Source: an uncultured Parabacteroides sp. (GTDB lineage: Bacteria > Bacteroidota > Bacteroidia > Bacteroidales > Tannerellaceae). Taken from it: a DNA stretch of 35,155 nucleotides. Below, one piece after another: positions 15,531 to 24,423 of the stretch (positions within the stretch are counted from its first letter, which is position 1; each line of letters opens with the position of its first letter). The notes under the pieces were generated by a model. It was not told where the DNA came from, did no database searches, and saw nothing but the letters and a program-made list of their open reading frames with translations. The position numbers and the translations under genes were made by a program. The DNA is taken from contig UQLN01000048.1 of the NCBI GenBank assembly GCA_900541965.1, forward strand, positions 1-35,155, written 5' to 3'.

Positions 15531-16211
15531 ATGATTAAAATTGAAGGTTTGAGCAAATATTTCCGGACAGAAGAAGTGGAAACAATAGCATTGAATAATA
15601 TTTCATTAGAGGTAAAAGACGGTGAGTTCGTTGCTATCATGGGCCCTTCCGGTTGTGGTAAGTCTACTTTATTGAATATTTTAGGTTTGTTGGACAATCC
15701 GACTTCCGGAAATTACTGTCTGGCGGATAAAGAAGTGGGGCATCTGAAAGAAAAGGAACGTACCCAGGTGCGTAAAGGAAATATCGGTTTCGTATTCCAG
15801 AGTTTCAACCTGATAGACGAACTGAATGTATTTGAAAATGTAGAGTTGCCTCTTACTTATCTGAAAATAAAGGCAACTGAACGCAAACAGATGGTGAATG
15901 ATATATTGAAACGAATGAATATCAGCCATCGTGCCCAGCATTTTCCCCAGCAGTTATCCGGGGGGCAGCAACAGCGTGTGGCGATAGCCCGTGCAGTCGT
16001 ATCGAATCCGAAGATTATCCTTGCCGATGAGCCTACGGGTAATTTGGATTCCAAGAATGGTGCCGAGGTAATGCAGTTGCTTACCGAATTGAATAAGGAA
16101 GGAACTACTATCGTAATGGTAACGCACTCCAAACATGATGCCGGTTTTTCACACCGTGTGATTAATTTATTTGACGGTAGCATCGTTTCATCGGTAAGTG
16201 AGTTTATATAA
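15531..16211 (+). CDS. ABC transporter ATP-binding protein (LolD/MacB type), copy 1
   Basis: This 226-residue cytoplasmic ATPase powers FtsX/MacB-type permeases. All motifs are intact: Walker A GPSGCGKST (38-46), Q-loop Gln90, signature LSGGQ (142-146), Walker B IILADE (162-167) and switch His199. It is the most divergent of three copies in the window, differing from copies 2 and 3 at nine and eight positions respectively (among them Tyr10, Cys63, Thr116, Gly205). It is the first gene of unit A, followed after 95 bases by a permease. The substrate cannot be told from the ATPase. Its closest functional relatives export or mechanically release lipoproteins, peptides or lipids. Confidence 0.93.
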   Translation: MIKIEGLSKYFRTEEVETIALNNISLEVKDGEFVAIMGPSGCGKSTLLNILGLLDNPTSGNYCLADKEVGHLKEKERTQVRKGNIGFVFQSFNLIDELNVFENVELPLTYLKIKATERKQMVNDILKRMNISHRAQHFPQQLSGGQQQRVAIARAVVSNPKIILADEPTGNLDSKNGAEVMQLLTELNKEGTTIVMVTHSKHDAGFSHRVINLFDGSIVSSVSEFI

Positions 16212-16251
16212 TATTTATAGTTAACATTTTAGCATAGACACATTTCAATGG

Positions 16252-16279
16252 TATATCCTGCTTGCGAAAGTGGGATATA
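16252..16279 (+). ncRNA. Intercistronic hairpin with GNRA loop, unit A
   Basis: The 12-base arms TATATCCTGCTT (16252-16263) and AAGTGGGATATA (16268-16279) pair fully, with tandem G-U pairs in the middle, around a GCGA tetraloop. It lies between the ATPase stop and the permease start. The matching gap in unit B carries a counterpart with changed but still paired bases. This is a structural cis-element of the message, not a separate RNA gene. Confidence 0.6.
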
Positions 16280-16306
16280 TCTTCGCTTCTAAATAAAAAA
16301 TAGATA

Positions 16307-18661
16307 ATGATGAATAATCTCTTAAATATAAAGTCTTTTTTTAAATTCCTGAACCGGAATAAGGCTTATACGGCAATCGATGTGTTCGGGTTGTCTGTTT
16401 CGTTGATGTTCGTTATCCTGATTGCTACCTATGTAGCAGGAGAGTTGTCGACCGACCGCTATCATGAGAATGTCGACCGTATATATGTCTTAGGTAATGG
16501 CGAATATACCGGGTCGGCATGGCAGGTCGGTTACCGTTTGGAGGAGCGTTATCCGGAGGTTGAAAAAGTATGTCATGTAATCACCCGTGTTTTTGATGGC
16601 ACTCCACTTCAAAAAGGAGATGTTAATCTGACAGCCAATCTGATGCTTGCCGATACGACTTTTTTCGACTTTTTTAATTTTCCACTGGTTAAAGGTAATA
16701 AAGAGCAGGCATTGGTGGCAAAAAACGCTGCTGTAATTTCAGAATCGTTTGCCAATCGTTTTTTTGGTAATGAAGACCCGATGGGTAAAACAATCCGGAT
16801 CAATGATAACTTATCGTTGATCGTCAACGGTGTTATGAAAGATATCCGAAATTCGGTTATCCCTGATGAAGATATTCTGTTCCGGATTGAAAACATCCAT
16901 GCTTTGACACAGAATGAAGGCATGTTCGGGAATTATAATAGCTATGGGGCTACCAACGTCTTCGTCATGGAACGTAAGGGGGCCGATATTTCATCCCGTT
17001 CGAATGATATAAGGGATTGGTTTAAGACTTTTATTCCGGTGTTTGAAAGGGGACGGCATAAAGCCGTCGATTTTGTCCCGTTGAAAAAGTTATACTTTTG
17101 GGAACAGACTAATCCATACGGAATCTATACCATAGAAAGAGGCAACTGGCAGTTTGTGATGATTTTGTTGTCGGTCGGTTTACTTATTTTGTTGTTTGCC
17201 GTCATCAATTATATTAACCTGACTGTGGCACAGACTGGTTTCAGGGCGAAAGAAATGGCTACCCGGCGGTTGTTAGGTTCTTCCCGCAAAGAATTATTTT
17301 CACGCCTGATTATCGAATCGACAATGCTTACTGCAGTATCTTTCATTATCGGTTTACTGCTGGCATTTTTCTTTGTTCCTTTCGCAAGCGATCTGCTTGA
17401 AAAGAAAATAGACCTGGCCGGGATGATAACCCCGCTGAACGTAATAATCGTAATACTTCTGATAGCCTTGATCGGATTCATATCCGGGTTGCTGCCGGCT
17501 ATTGTTATCTCAAATGCGAAACCGATAGAAGTAGTGCGGGGAACTTTCCGGAAACAAACGAAAATGGTATTCAGCAAATTCTTTATTGTTTTTCAGAACA
17601 CGATTACCATTTGTCTGATTGCAGCTTCCATTACGATGTTTTTGCAGGTAAAGTATTTGATAAAAGCTCCGTTAGGTTACAACACTGTTCATATTATCGA
17701 TATAAGCGGCTCGGAATTGCCTGATGAGCAAACTTGCTATACGCTGATAAATGAGTTGAAACAGTTAGCCTGTGTTAATCAGGTAGGAGTAGGGCAGGGT
17801 ACCCCTTTTAATATGGGAATGAATTATACCGCCCATTACGACAATAAGGAAATTAGTTTCCAGATAATCCGTTGCAATAAAGCGTTTTGTGATATTCTGG
17901 GATTCCAGTTTCTGCGCGATAACCATGTTGCCGGCTCCTCTAAATATTATCTGACCGAAGGGGCCATGAAGGCTTTGGAATTGAGAGAGGATGCCACGGA
18001 ATTTGATTTTTCAAGTTGGGGAACCCATCCCGTAGGAGGTATTCTGAAAGATTTTCAGTTACGTAATATATTGCAGAAGAATAGCCCGGTCGTTGTTATT
18101 ATGAATGAGAACAGGGATGAACTGGGACAACCCCGCAATATTCTGGTCGAAATAAATGGTGATCCTTATGCTGCCCGCCAGGAAGTGGCTGCTGTTTATA
18201 AGAAAATTACCAGAATGGGTTTTACCGGCAAGTTTATGGATGAACAGGTTGAAGAATCGTTTGCCGCCCAGCAGCAGACGTTGAAGATTGTGATGATTTT
18301 TGCCGTGATTGCTATTCTGATTTCCTTGTTAGGCTTGCTGGCCATGTCGACCTATTTTATCCAGCAGCGTTCTTCCGAAATAGCCATACGCAAGGTATTC
18401 GGTTCAACGAATGCACAGGTACTTGGCCGTTTAGTGAAAGCTTTTCTGATTTATGTGGCAATAGCCTTTTTCATTGCCATACCGGTTATCTGGCATTTTA
18501 TGAGTGGATGGTTGTCCGGTTATTCTTATCGGATTACCCTGTCACCCTGGGTTTATGTGGCTGCCGGATTGTTTTGCTTTATGATTTCGTTTATTACGGT
18601 GTTCTTCCAGAGTTGGAGAGCCGCAAATACGAATCCGGTGGAAAGCGTAAAGAATAATTAA
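16307..18661 (+). CDS. FtsX/MacB-type ABC permease, double module, permease 1
   Basis: This 784-residue inner-membrane permease has a duplicated layout: helix 1 (about residues 20-45), a MacB-like periplasmic domain (about 46-280), an FtsX helix set (about 282-310, 330-358, 372-402), helix 5 (about 421-448), a second periplasmic domain, and a final FtsX set (about 660-686, 705-730, 745-770). Eight helices correspond to two MacB halves in one chain, so a single chain could pair with two ATPase subunits. It is probably a mechanotransmission-type exporter rather than a channel through the membrane. The second gene of unit A, it is followed 18 bases later by a paralogue. Its last 34 coding bases before the divergent tail are identical to those of permease 2. 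The substrate is unknown. Confidence 0.9.
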   Translation: MMNNLLNIKSFFKFLNRNKAYTAIDVFGLSVSLMFVILIATYVAGELSTDRYHENVDRIYVLGNGEYTGSAWQVGYRLEERYPEVEKVCHVITRVFDGTPLQKGDVNLTANLMLADTTFFDFFNFPLVKGNKEQALVAKNAAVISESFANRFFGNEDPMGKTIRINDNLSLIVNGVMKDIRNSVIPDEDILFRIENIHALTQNEGMFGNYNSYGATNVFVMERKGADISSRSNDIRDWFKTFIPVFERGRHKAVDFVPLKKLYFWEQTNPYGIYTIERGNWQFVMILLSVGLLILLFAVINYINLTVAQTGFRAKEMATRRLLGSSRKELFSRLIIESTMLTAVSFIIGLLLAFFFVPFASDLLEKKIDLAGMITPLNVIIVILLIALIGFISGLLPAIVISNAKPIEVVRGTFRKQTKMVFSKFFIVFQNTITICLIAASITMFLQVKYLIKAPLGYNTVHIIDISGSELPDEQTCYTLINELKQLACVNQVGVGQGTPFNMGMNYTAHYDNKEISFQIIRCNKAFCDILGFQFLRDNHVAGSSKYYLTEGAMKALELREDATEFDFSSWGTHPVGGILKDFQLRNILQKNSPVVVIMNENRDELGQPRNILVEINGDPYAARQEVAAVYKKITRMGFTGKFMDEQVEESFAAQQQTLKIVMIFAVIAILISLLGLLAMSTYFIQQRSSEIAIRKVFGSTNAQVLGRLVKAFLIYVAIAFFIAIPVIWHFMSGWLSGYSYRITLSPWVYVAAGLFCFMISFITVFFQSWRAANTNPVESVKNN

Positions 18662-18668
18662 TTAATTT

Positions 18669-18674
18669 AGGAGG
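18669..18674 (+). promoter_or_regulatory. Strong Shine-Dalgarno for permease 2
   Basis: AGGAGG lies five bases before the ATG at 18680. A full Shine-Dalgarno is unusual among the genes in this window, most of which have A-rich leaders. It may ensure independent translation of the last gene of unit A. Confidence 0.6.
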
Positions 18675-18679
18675 AGAGC

Positions 18680-21007
18680 ATGATGAATAATCTATTTAAT
18701 GTCCGGTCTTTTTTTAAGTTTCTGAGCAGGAACAAAGCCTATACGGCAATCGATATATTCGGGCTTTCCGTTTCGTTGATGTTCGTTATCCTGATAGCCG
18801 TATATACGGTTCAGGAGTTTTCGACAGATAACTTTCAGGAAAACCGGGACAGGATATATGTTTTGGGATATGAAGAGAATGCCGTCTCCGGTGTACCTGT
18901 TGCATATCGTTTGCAGGAACGTTATCCTGAAATAGAAAAAGTTTGTCCGGTTATATCCAATAATTTCAATAAGTCTATTGTCCGGGTGGATGATAAGAAA
19001 CTGGATGCAGACCTTTGTTTTGCCGATTCGTCTTTTTTTCATGTATTTTCTTTCCAGTTGGCGAGTGGCGACCGGGAACAAGCATTGAAAGCTCGTAACA
19101 GTGCGGTTATTTCGGAAACTTTTGCACGAAAGTTATTCGGAAGCGGCGACCCTATAGGAAAAAGTATCCGTATTACCGATTCTACTTCCGTAATGGTGAC
19201 TGCGATTATGAAAGACTTCCGTAATTCGATTATTCCTTATGCCGATTTGTTACTTAGAATAGAAGGAGCCGGTGAATTTAATCCGAGTCTGGGAATGAAT
19301 TCTTATAATAATGCCGGGGCGACCACTCCGTTTCTTCTGATGAAAGAAGGAGCGGACTTACGGCCGAAGTCGGAAGATGTGAAAGCTTATCTGAAAGAAA
19401 TTTTCTGGCCTTATCAGATGGATTTATGGAAAGAAGTAACCCTTACACCCATGAAAGAGCTATACTTTTCAAATATAGGCAATAATGGTAATTCGGGAGA
19501 CAGGCGTTTCGTTATCGTTTTAATGTCGGTTGGTATTCTGATACTTATTTTTGCCGTTTTCAATTATATCAACCTGACAGTGGCCCAAGCCGGACAACGT
19601 GCGAAAGAAATGGCTACCCGCCGTTTGTTGGGTTCTTCCCGCATAGAATTGTTTATGCGGTTGATGATGGAATCTACATTGCTGACAGTAATTTCTTTCA
19701 TATTGGGATTTTTGCTGGCTGTGGCAGTTCTACCTTATGCGAATGATTTGCTGCAGACCCGGCTCATTCTGGCAGACCTTTATAAACCGGAGTGGATGAT
19801 ATCCGGAACAGTGCTGATATTGCTGATAGGTGCACTTTCCGGTCTGTTGCCTGCGATATTGATATCATCATCCAAACCGATAGATGTTGTACGCGGTACT
19901 TTCCGCCGGCAGACCAAAATGGTATTCAGCAAATGCTTTATTACCTTTCAAAATATCATTACGATAGGAATGGTTGCCGCATCTATTGTGATGGTGTTGC
20001 AAATTAATCATTTGATACATGCGCCATTGGGGTATAATACTTCTAATTTGCTTGAAACATCCAATAGTTTCCTCACTTCGAATGAACGGGAGGCGGCACT
20101 CGATGAAGTCCGGAAATTACCTTTTGTGAAACGCATAGGTTTGACGAAAGGCATGCCTTTCAGCGGTAGCAATAATATGACCGGGACTTATGAAGATAAG
20201 ACACTTAGCTTTCAGCAGTTCATTATGGATAGCACGACTTTTAATATGCTTGGATTTAAGATATTGAGAGATAATCATCTGACAAATACCGGTTGGTATC
20301 TGTCGGAAACAGCAATGAAAGAAATGGAATTGCCGGAAGATGCTCCGTCTTTTAAATGGGGAGACCGGCCGACTCCTATTGCCGGTATTATTCGTAATTT
20401 CCAGCCACGGGGAAATATCACAAACCAGGACCAGCCGATTATGCTTCGGATAGATAAAACAGAAGATTTAAAATATCCCTGGTCTATAGTTATCGAGATT
20501 ACAGGTAATCCGTTTACTGCTTACGATGAAATCCGTTCTATTTACGAACGGGTCTCCGGGCTAGGCTTTGAGGCTACATATATGGATCAACAGATACAGG
20601 ATTCTTTCGAAGCGCAACGGCGATTAGCAACGATTGTAATTGTTTTTGCCTGTATTGCCATACTGATTTCCCTGCTTGGGCTTTTGGCAATGTCCACTTA
20701 CTTTATTCACCAGCGTGCACAGGAAATAGCAATCCGTAAAGTAATGGGAGCGGATAATGCCGGTATTCTGCGTAAATTGATATTTACCTTCCTGAATTAT
20801 GTCGGGATTGCCTTTATCATTGCCACTCCTGTTATATGGTACCTGATGAATATATGGTTGTCCGACTATTCATACAGGATTAACCTTAATCCGCTGATTT
20901 TTGTTGTTTCAGGTTTATTCTGCCTGGTTAGCTCGTTGGCAGCTGTTTTTGTACAAAGTTGGAGAGCCGCAAATACGAATCCGGTGGAAAACGTAAAGGA
21001 TAGCTAA
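18680..21007 (+). CDS. FtsX/MacB-type ABC permease, double module, permease 2
   Basis: This 775-residue paralogue of permease 1 has the same eight-helix, two-periplasmic-domain plan. The N-terminal FFKFLSRNKAYTAIDIFGLS and the ATRRLLGSSR segment after helix 2 are shared by permeases 1-3. By eye it is closer to permease 3 of unit B than to permease 1 in its first periplasmic region (YRLQERYPEIEKVCPV). Yet its 3' end shares a 34-base identical stretch (20957-20990) with permease 1, which suggests local exchange. It is the last gene of unit A and has no obvious terminator; the enhancer sites of unit B begin 10 bases after its stop. Both periplasmic domains differ in sequence from the neighbours, as expected if ligands differ. 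Confidence 0.9.
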   Translation: MMNNLFNVRSFFKFLSRNKAYTAIDIFGLSVSLMFVILIAVYTVQEFSTDNFQENRDRIYVLGYEENAVSGVPVAYRLQERYPEIEKVCPVISNNFNKSIVRVDDKKLDADLCFADSSFFHVFSFQLASGDREQALKARNSAVISETFARKLFGSGDPIGKSIRITDSTSVMVTAIMKDFRNSIIPYADLLLRIEGAGEFNPSLGMNSYNNAGATTPFLLMKEGADLRPKSEDVKAYLKEIFWPYQMDLWKEVTLTPMKELYFSNIGNNGNSGDRRFVIVLMSVGILILIFAVFNYINLTVAQAGQRAKEMATRRLLGSSRIELFMRLMMESTLLTVISFILGFLLAVAVLPYANDLLQTRLILADLYKPEWMISGTVLILLIGALSGLLPAILISSSKPIDVVRGTFRRQTKMVFSKCFITFQNIITIGMVAASIVMVLQINHLIHAPLGYNTSNLLETSNSFLTSNEREAALDEVRKLPFVKRIGLTKGMPFSGSNNMTGTYEDKTLSFQQFIMDSTTFNMLGFKILRDNHLTNTGWYLSETAMKEMELPEDAPSFKWGDRPTPIAGIIRNFQPRGNITNQDQPIMLRIDKTEDLKYPWSIVIEITGNPFTAYDEIRSIYERVSGLGFEATYMDQQIQDSFEAQRRLATIVIVFACIAILISLLGLLAMSTYFIHQRAQEIAIRKVMGADNAGILRKLIFTFLNYVGIAFIIATPVIWYLMNIWLSDYSYRINLNPLIFVVSGLFCLVSSLAAVFVQSWRAANTNPVENVKDS

Positions 21008-21016
21008 ACTGTCGAG

Positions 21017-21054
21017 TGTCAAATAAATATACACCACTGTCTAATTATTTGACA
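21017..21054 (+). promoter_or_regulatory. Paired enhancer sites (UAS), ABC unit B
   Basis: TGTCAAATAAATATACA (21017-21033) is identical to the first site of unit A. TGTCTAATTATTTGACA (21038-21054) starts exactly 21 bp later. The distance from the second site to the -24 element is 54 bp, the same as in unit A. Confidence 0.75.
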
Positions 21055-21108
21055 GTGATGTGTATTTATGATGATTGTAAGAAGTTGTATTTTAATAAAT
21101 TAGTATTT

Positions 21109-21124
21109 TGGCACACAATTTGAA
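21109..21124 (+). promoter_or_regulatory. Sigma-54 (-24/-12) promoter, ABC unit B
   Basis: TGGCAC-N5-TTGAA, nearly identical to unit A. The predicted start site is near 21135, 42 nt before the ATPase ATG. Confidence 0.7.
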
Positions 21125-21176
21125 TTTGTAATAAAGAGTTATAAAAAAGAATATTTAATAAATAAAAAATACAGTC

Positions 21177-21857
21177 ATGATTAAGATTGAAGGTTTAAGT
21201 AAGTTTTTCCGTACGGAAGAGGTGGAAACAATCGCGTTGAATAATGTTTCTCTGGAAGTGAAAGATGGCGAGTTTGTCGCTATCATGGGCCCTTCCGGTT
21301 GCGGTAAGTCTACCTTATTGAATATTTTAGGCTTATTGGATAATCCGACTTCCGGCGATTATTATCTGGCAGACAAAGAGGTGGGCCATCTGAAAGAAAA
21401 AGAACGTACCCAAGTACGTAAAGGAAATATCGGCTTTGTATTCCAGAGTTTCAACCTGATAGACGAACTGAATGTATTTGAAAACGTGGAATTGCCGCTT
21501 ACTTATTTGAAGGTGAAAGCAGCCGAGCGCAAACAGATGGTGAATGATATCCTGAAACGAATGAATATCAGTCATCGTGCCCAGCATTTTCCCCAGCAGT
21601 TATCCGGCGGTCAGCAGCAGCGTGTGGCGATAGCCCGTGCCGTCGTATCGAATCCGAAGATTATCCTTGCCGATGAGCCTACGGGTAATTTGGATTCCAA
21701 GAATGGAGCTGAGGTAATGCAGTTACTTACCGAGTTGAATAAGGAGGGAACCACTATCGTAATGGTAACGCACTCCAAGCATGATGCCAGTTTCGCACAC
21801 CGCGTTATCAATCTGTTCGACGGTAGTGTTGTGTCGTCGGTGAGTGAGTTTATTTAA
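21177..21857 (+). CDS. ABC transporter ATP-binding protein (LolD/MacB type), copy 2
   Basis: The 226 residues differ from copy 3 at only three positions (Asp61, Val218 and Ser223 here) and from copy 1 at nine. All nucleotide-binding motifs are present at the same positions as in copy 1. Although the proteins are almost identical, the 5' part of the gene has many synonymous differences from copy 1. The part around the signature and Walker B is nearly identical at DNA level. It is the first gene of unit B, with one permease 86 bases downstream. The near identity suggests the three ATPases can serve the same set of permeases. Confidence 0.93.
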   Translation: MIKIEGLSKFFRTEEVETIALNNVSLEVKDGEFVAIMGPSGCGKSTLLNILGLLDNPTSGDYYLADKEVGHLKEKERTQVRKGNIGFVFQSFNLIDELNVFENVELPLTYLKVKAAERKQMVNDILKRMNISHRAQHFPQQLSGGQQQRVAIARAVVSNPKIILADEPTGNLDSKNGAEVMQLLTELNKEGTTIVMVTHSKHDASFAHRVINLFDGSVVSSVSEFI

Positions 21858-21895
21858 TAGCAAGTTTTGAATTTTTAGTATACAATTGTGTTTTG

Positions 21896-21925
21896 ATATA
21901 TCTTGCTTGTGAAAGTAGGGTATAT
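21896..21925 (+). ncRNA. Intercistronic hairpin with GNRA loop, unit B
   Basis: Thirteen-base arms (21896-21908 and 21913-21925) pair through Watson-Crick and G-U pairs around a GTGA tetraloop. Compared with unit A, several stem bases differ but every pair is kept, and the loop changes GCGA to GTGA, still GNRA. It lies in the same ATPase-permease gap. Confidence 0.6.
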
Positions 21926-21943
21926 ATTTAAAAGAATATACAA

Positions 21944-24286
21944 ATGAACAATTTATTAAATATCAGATCATTTTTCAAGTTCCTGAAAAAGAATAAAGCA
22001 TATACGGCGATCGATATCTTCGGACTGTCTGTTTCTTTGATGTTCGTAATATTGATATCCGTGTATACTGTGCAGGAATTATCTGTGGATAATTTTCAAA
22101 CAGACAGGGATCGTATTTGCATTGTAGCCCACAGTGAGGGTACTGCAGTGGCAATACCGATTGCTTATCGTTTGCAGGAACGCTATCCGGAGATAGAAAA
22201 AGTGTGCCCTGTCGTTCTGAGTAATATATCGGACCTGCAGGTTTATTATGGTGATAAGAAACTGAAAGCGGAAGCCTGTTGTGCCGATTCCACTTTTTTC
22301 AATTTCTTTTCATTCAAATTACTGGCAGGGAATAAGGTCGAAGTATTGAAAGACCGGTATAGTGCGGTACTCTCCGAAACATTTGCTAAAAAGATGTTCG
22401 GCATAGAAGACCCGGTAGGCAAAAGTATACGCATTAGCGATTCTACTTCGGTTATAGTGACAGGGGTTATGGCTGATATCCGTAAATCGATCATTCCTTA
22501 TAAAGACATGGTAATCCGTTTGGAGCGCGCCCAGGAGTTTAATGGGAGTTTATCGATGACCAATTATGGAAATGCCGGCTCTACAACCGCTTTTTTAATG
22601 ATGCATGAAGGAACGGATTTACGTACGAAGACAAAGGATATTTACGATTATTTCAAGACTTTCTTCTGGCCGTACCAGATTGATGTATGGAAGGATGTGG
22701 AAATCGTGCCGATGAAGGATCTTTATTTCTCTTCGTATGGTTATTCTTCCCTTAAACAGGGGGATAAGCGTTTTGTGCTTGTTTTGATGTCGGTAGGTAT
22801 TCTGATTCTGATATTTGCCGTATTCAATTATATTAACTTGACAGTAGCTCAGGCAGGGCAACGGGCGAAAGAAATGGCGACCCGCCGTTTGTTAGGTTCT
22901 TCCCGCAAGGAGTTGTTTATGCGGCTGATCATGGAATCGACATTGATGACTTTGTTTTCCTTCATCCTCGGGTTATTGTTTGCAATTGCCGCATTGCCTA
23001 CTGCCAATAACTTGTTGGATACGCATATCGACCTGTTGGATATTTGTACTCCGGCTTGGATTATTGCCATTATCGTACTATTGTTATTGATCGGCTTCCT
23101 TTCGGGGTTATTACCAGCTTTGTTGATTTCTGCATCCAAGCCTATTGATGTGGTGCGCGGCACTTTCCGCCGCCAGACTAAAATGATATTCAGTAAAGGG
23201 TTTATAACCTTCCAGAATACGATTACGATTGCTACACTTGTTGCTGCTTTGGTGATGGGGATGCAAATCAACCATATGATTAAAGCTCCTTTGGGATATA
23301 ATACGGATAATATTCTGGTGTCTTACAATGTGTTCAGGTCAGACAATGAAAGAAGCCTGGCTACCGACCGGTTACGGCAGTTGCCTTGTGTCAAGTCCGT
23401 TGGTTTTTCGGAAGGAACTCCTTTCAACGGAGGGAATAATCTGACGGGTGTATACGAAGGCAAATCGCTTAGTTTCCAACAATTGGTACTGGATAGTGCC
23501 ACTTTTAAAATGTTCGGTTTTGAAATTAAGAAGGACAACCATGTAGCGTCTGCCTCCGAAACTTGGAGCTGGTATCTGACGGAAAAGGCATTCAAAGCCA
23601 TGGAACTTTCAGAAGATGCCCCGACCTTTGATTTGAAAGGTAATAATCCGGTTCCTATTCTTGGCGTGATTAAAGATTTCCATTTACGGGATATAACTTC
23701 GGAAACTCCTCCGGTAATGCTTCGTTTTAAAGATTTCAGCAAACCGAATAGTTGGCCGTGGAATATATTGGTGGAAGTTCAGGGTGATCCGTATACTGCT
23801 TATAAAGAAGTAAGTAAAGTTTTTGAAGATGTGTCAAAGATTGACTTTGAAGGTAAATATCTGGACCAGCAGATACAGGAAACATTCGAAGCACAGATTC
23901 GATTGGTTAAGATTGTTACGATTTTTGCCTGTATAGCGATTTTGATATCTTTGTTGGGATTACTTGCCATTTCTACTTATTTTATCCAGCAACGTTCGCA
24001 AGAGGTAGCTATCCGAAAAGTGTTTGGTTCTGACAACCGTGCTATACTTATCCGTTTGGTACGTACATTCCTGAATTACGTGGGAATCGCATTTTTGATA
24101 GCAACGCCGGTAAGCTGGTATTTTATGGAACAGTGGCTGTCTGATTATTCCTACCGGATAAGCCTGAATCCGTTTATGTTTATAGCCGCCGGATTATTCT
24201 GTCTTTTAGTATCTTTCGTATCTGTATTTTTCCAAAGTTGGCGGGCTGCGAATGCAAATCCGGTGAATAGTGTAAAAAGTAATTGA
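21944..24286 (+). CDS. FtsX/MacB-type ABC permease, double module, permease 3
   Basis: This 780-residue permease has the same eight-helix plan as permeases 1 and 2, and shares RSFFKFL-NKAYTAIDIFGLS, the SVGILILIFAVFNYINLTVAQ helix, ATRRLLGSSRKELFMRL and the C-terminal SWRAANANPVNSVKSN. Helices are visible at about residues 20-44, 285-310, 330-356, 372-400, 420-445, 658-684, 705-728 and 742-766. It is the only permease of unit B and the last gene before a strong terminator. The periplasmic regions are the least conserved parts relative to its paralogues. Substrate not deducible. Confidence 0.9.
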   Translation: MNNLLNIRSFFKFLKKNKAYTAIDIFGLSVSLMFVILISVYTVQELSVDNFQTDRDRICIVAHSEGTAVAIPIAYRLQERYPEIEKVCPVVLSNISDLQVYYGDKKLKAEACCADSTFFNFFSFKLLAGNKVEVLKDRYSAVLSETFAKKMFGIEDPVGKSIRISDSTSVIVTGVMADIRKSIIPYKDMVIRLERAQEFNGSLSMTNYGNAGSTTAFLMMHEGTDLRTKTKDIYDYFKTFFWPYQIDVWKDVEIVPMKDLYFSSYGYSSLKQGDKRFVLVLMSVGILILIFAVFNYINLTVAQAGQRAKEMATRRLLGSSRKELFMRLIMESTLMTLFSFILGLLFAIAALPTANNLLDTHIDLLDICTPAWIIAIIVLLLLIGFLSGLLPALLISASKPIDVVRGTFRRQTKMIFSKGFITFQNTITIATLVAALVMGMQINHMIKAPLGYNTDNILVSYNVFRSDNERSLATDRLRQLPCVKSVGFSEGTPFNGGNNLTGVYEGKSLSFQQLVLDSATFKMFGFEIKKDNHVASASETWSWYLTEKAFKAMELSEDAPTFDLKGNNPVPILGVIKDFHLRDITSETPPVMLRFKDFSKPNSWPWNILVEVQGDPYTAYKEVSKVFEDVSKIDFEGKYLDQQIQETFEAQIRLVKIVTIFACIAILISLLGLLAISTYFIQQRSQEVAIRKVFGSDNRAILIRLVRTFLNYVGIAFLIATPVSWYFMEQWLSDYSYRISLNPFMFIAAGLFCLLVSFVSVFFQSWRAANANPVNSVKSN

Positions 24287-24310
24287 TATTTTTGTTTGGA
24301 AATGGATAAG

Positions 24311-24366
24311 GTGTTGTAAAAAGTCGTTTGCATTTAGCAGAATCGACTTTTGCAACACTTTTTATT
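24311..24366 (+). terminator. Terminator of ABC unit B
   Basis: GTGTTGTAAAAAGTCG (24311-24326) pairs with CGACTTTTGCAACAC (24344-24358) with a single bulge, followed by a T-rich run (24359-24367). This is a clear factor-independent terminator that separates the ABC unit from glnS. Confidence 0.85.
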
Positions 24367-24380
24367 TTCAATTAAATCCG

Positions 24381-24388
24381 TACCTTTG
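24381..24388 (+). promoter_or_regulatory. Putative -7 box of the glnS operon
   Basis: TACCTTTG matches TAnnTTTG exactly, 36 bases before the glnS ATG. The -33 partner is only a T-run overlapping the preceding terminator, so that half is uncertain. Confidence 0.5.
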
Positions 24389-24423
24389 TCTCCTTAAAAG
24401 AAACAACAACATATAATTAAGGT

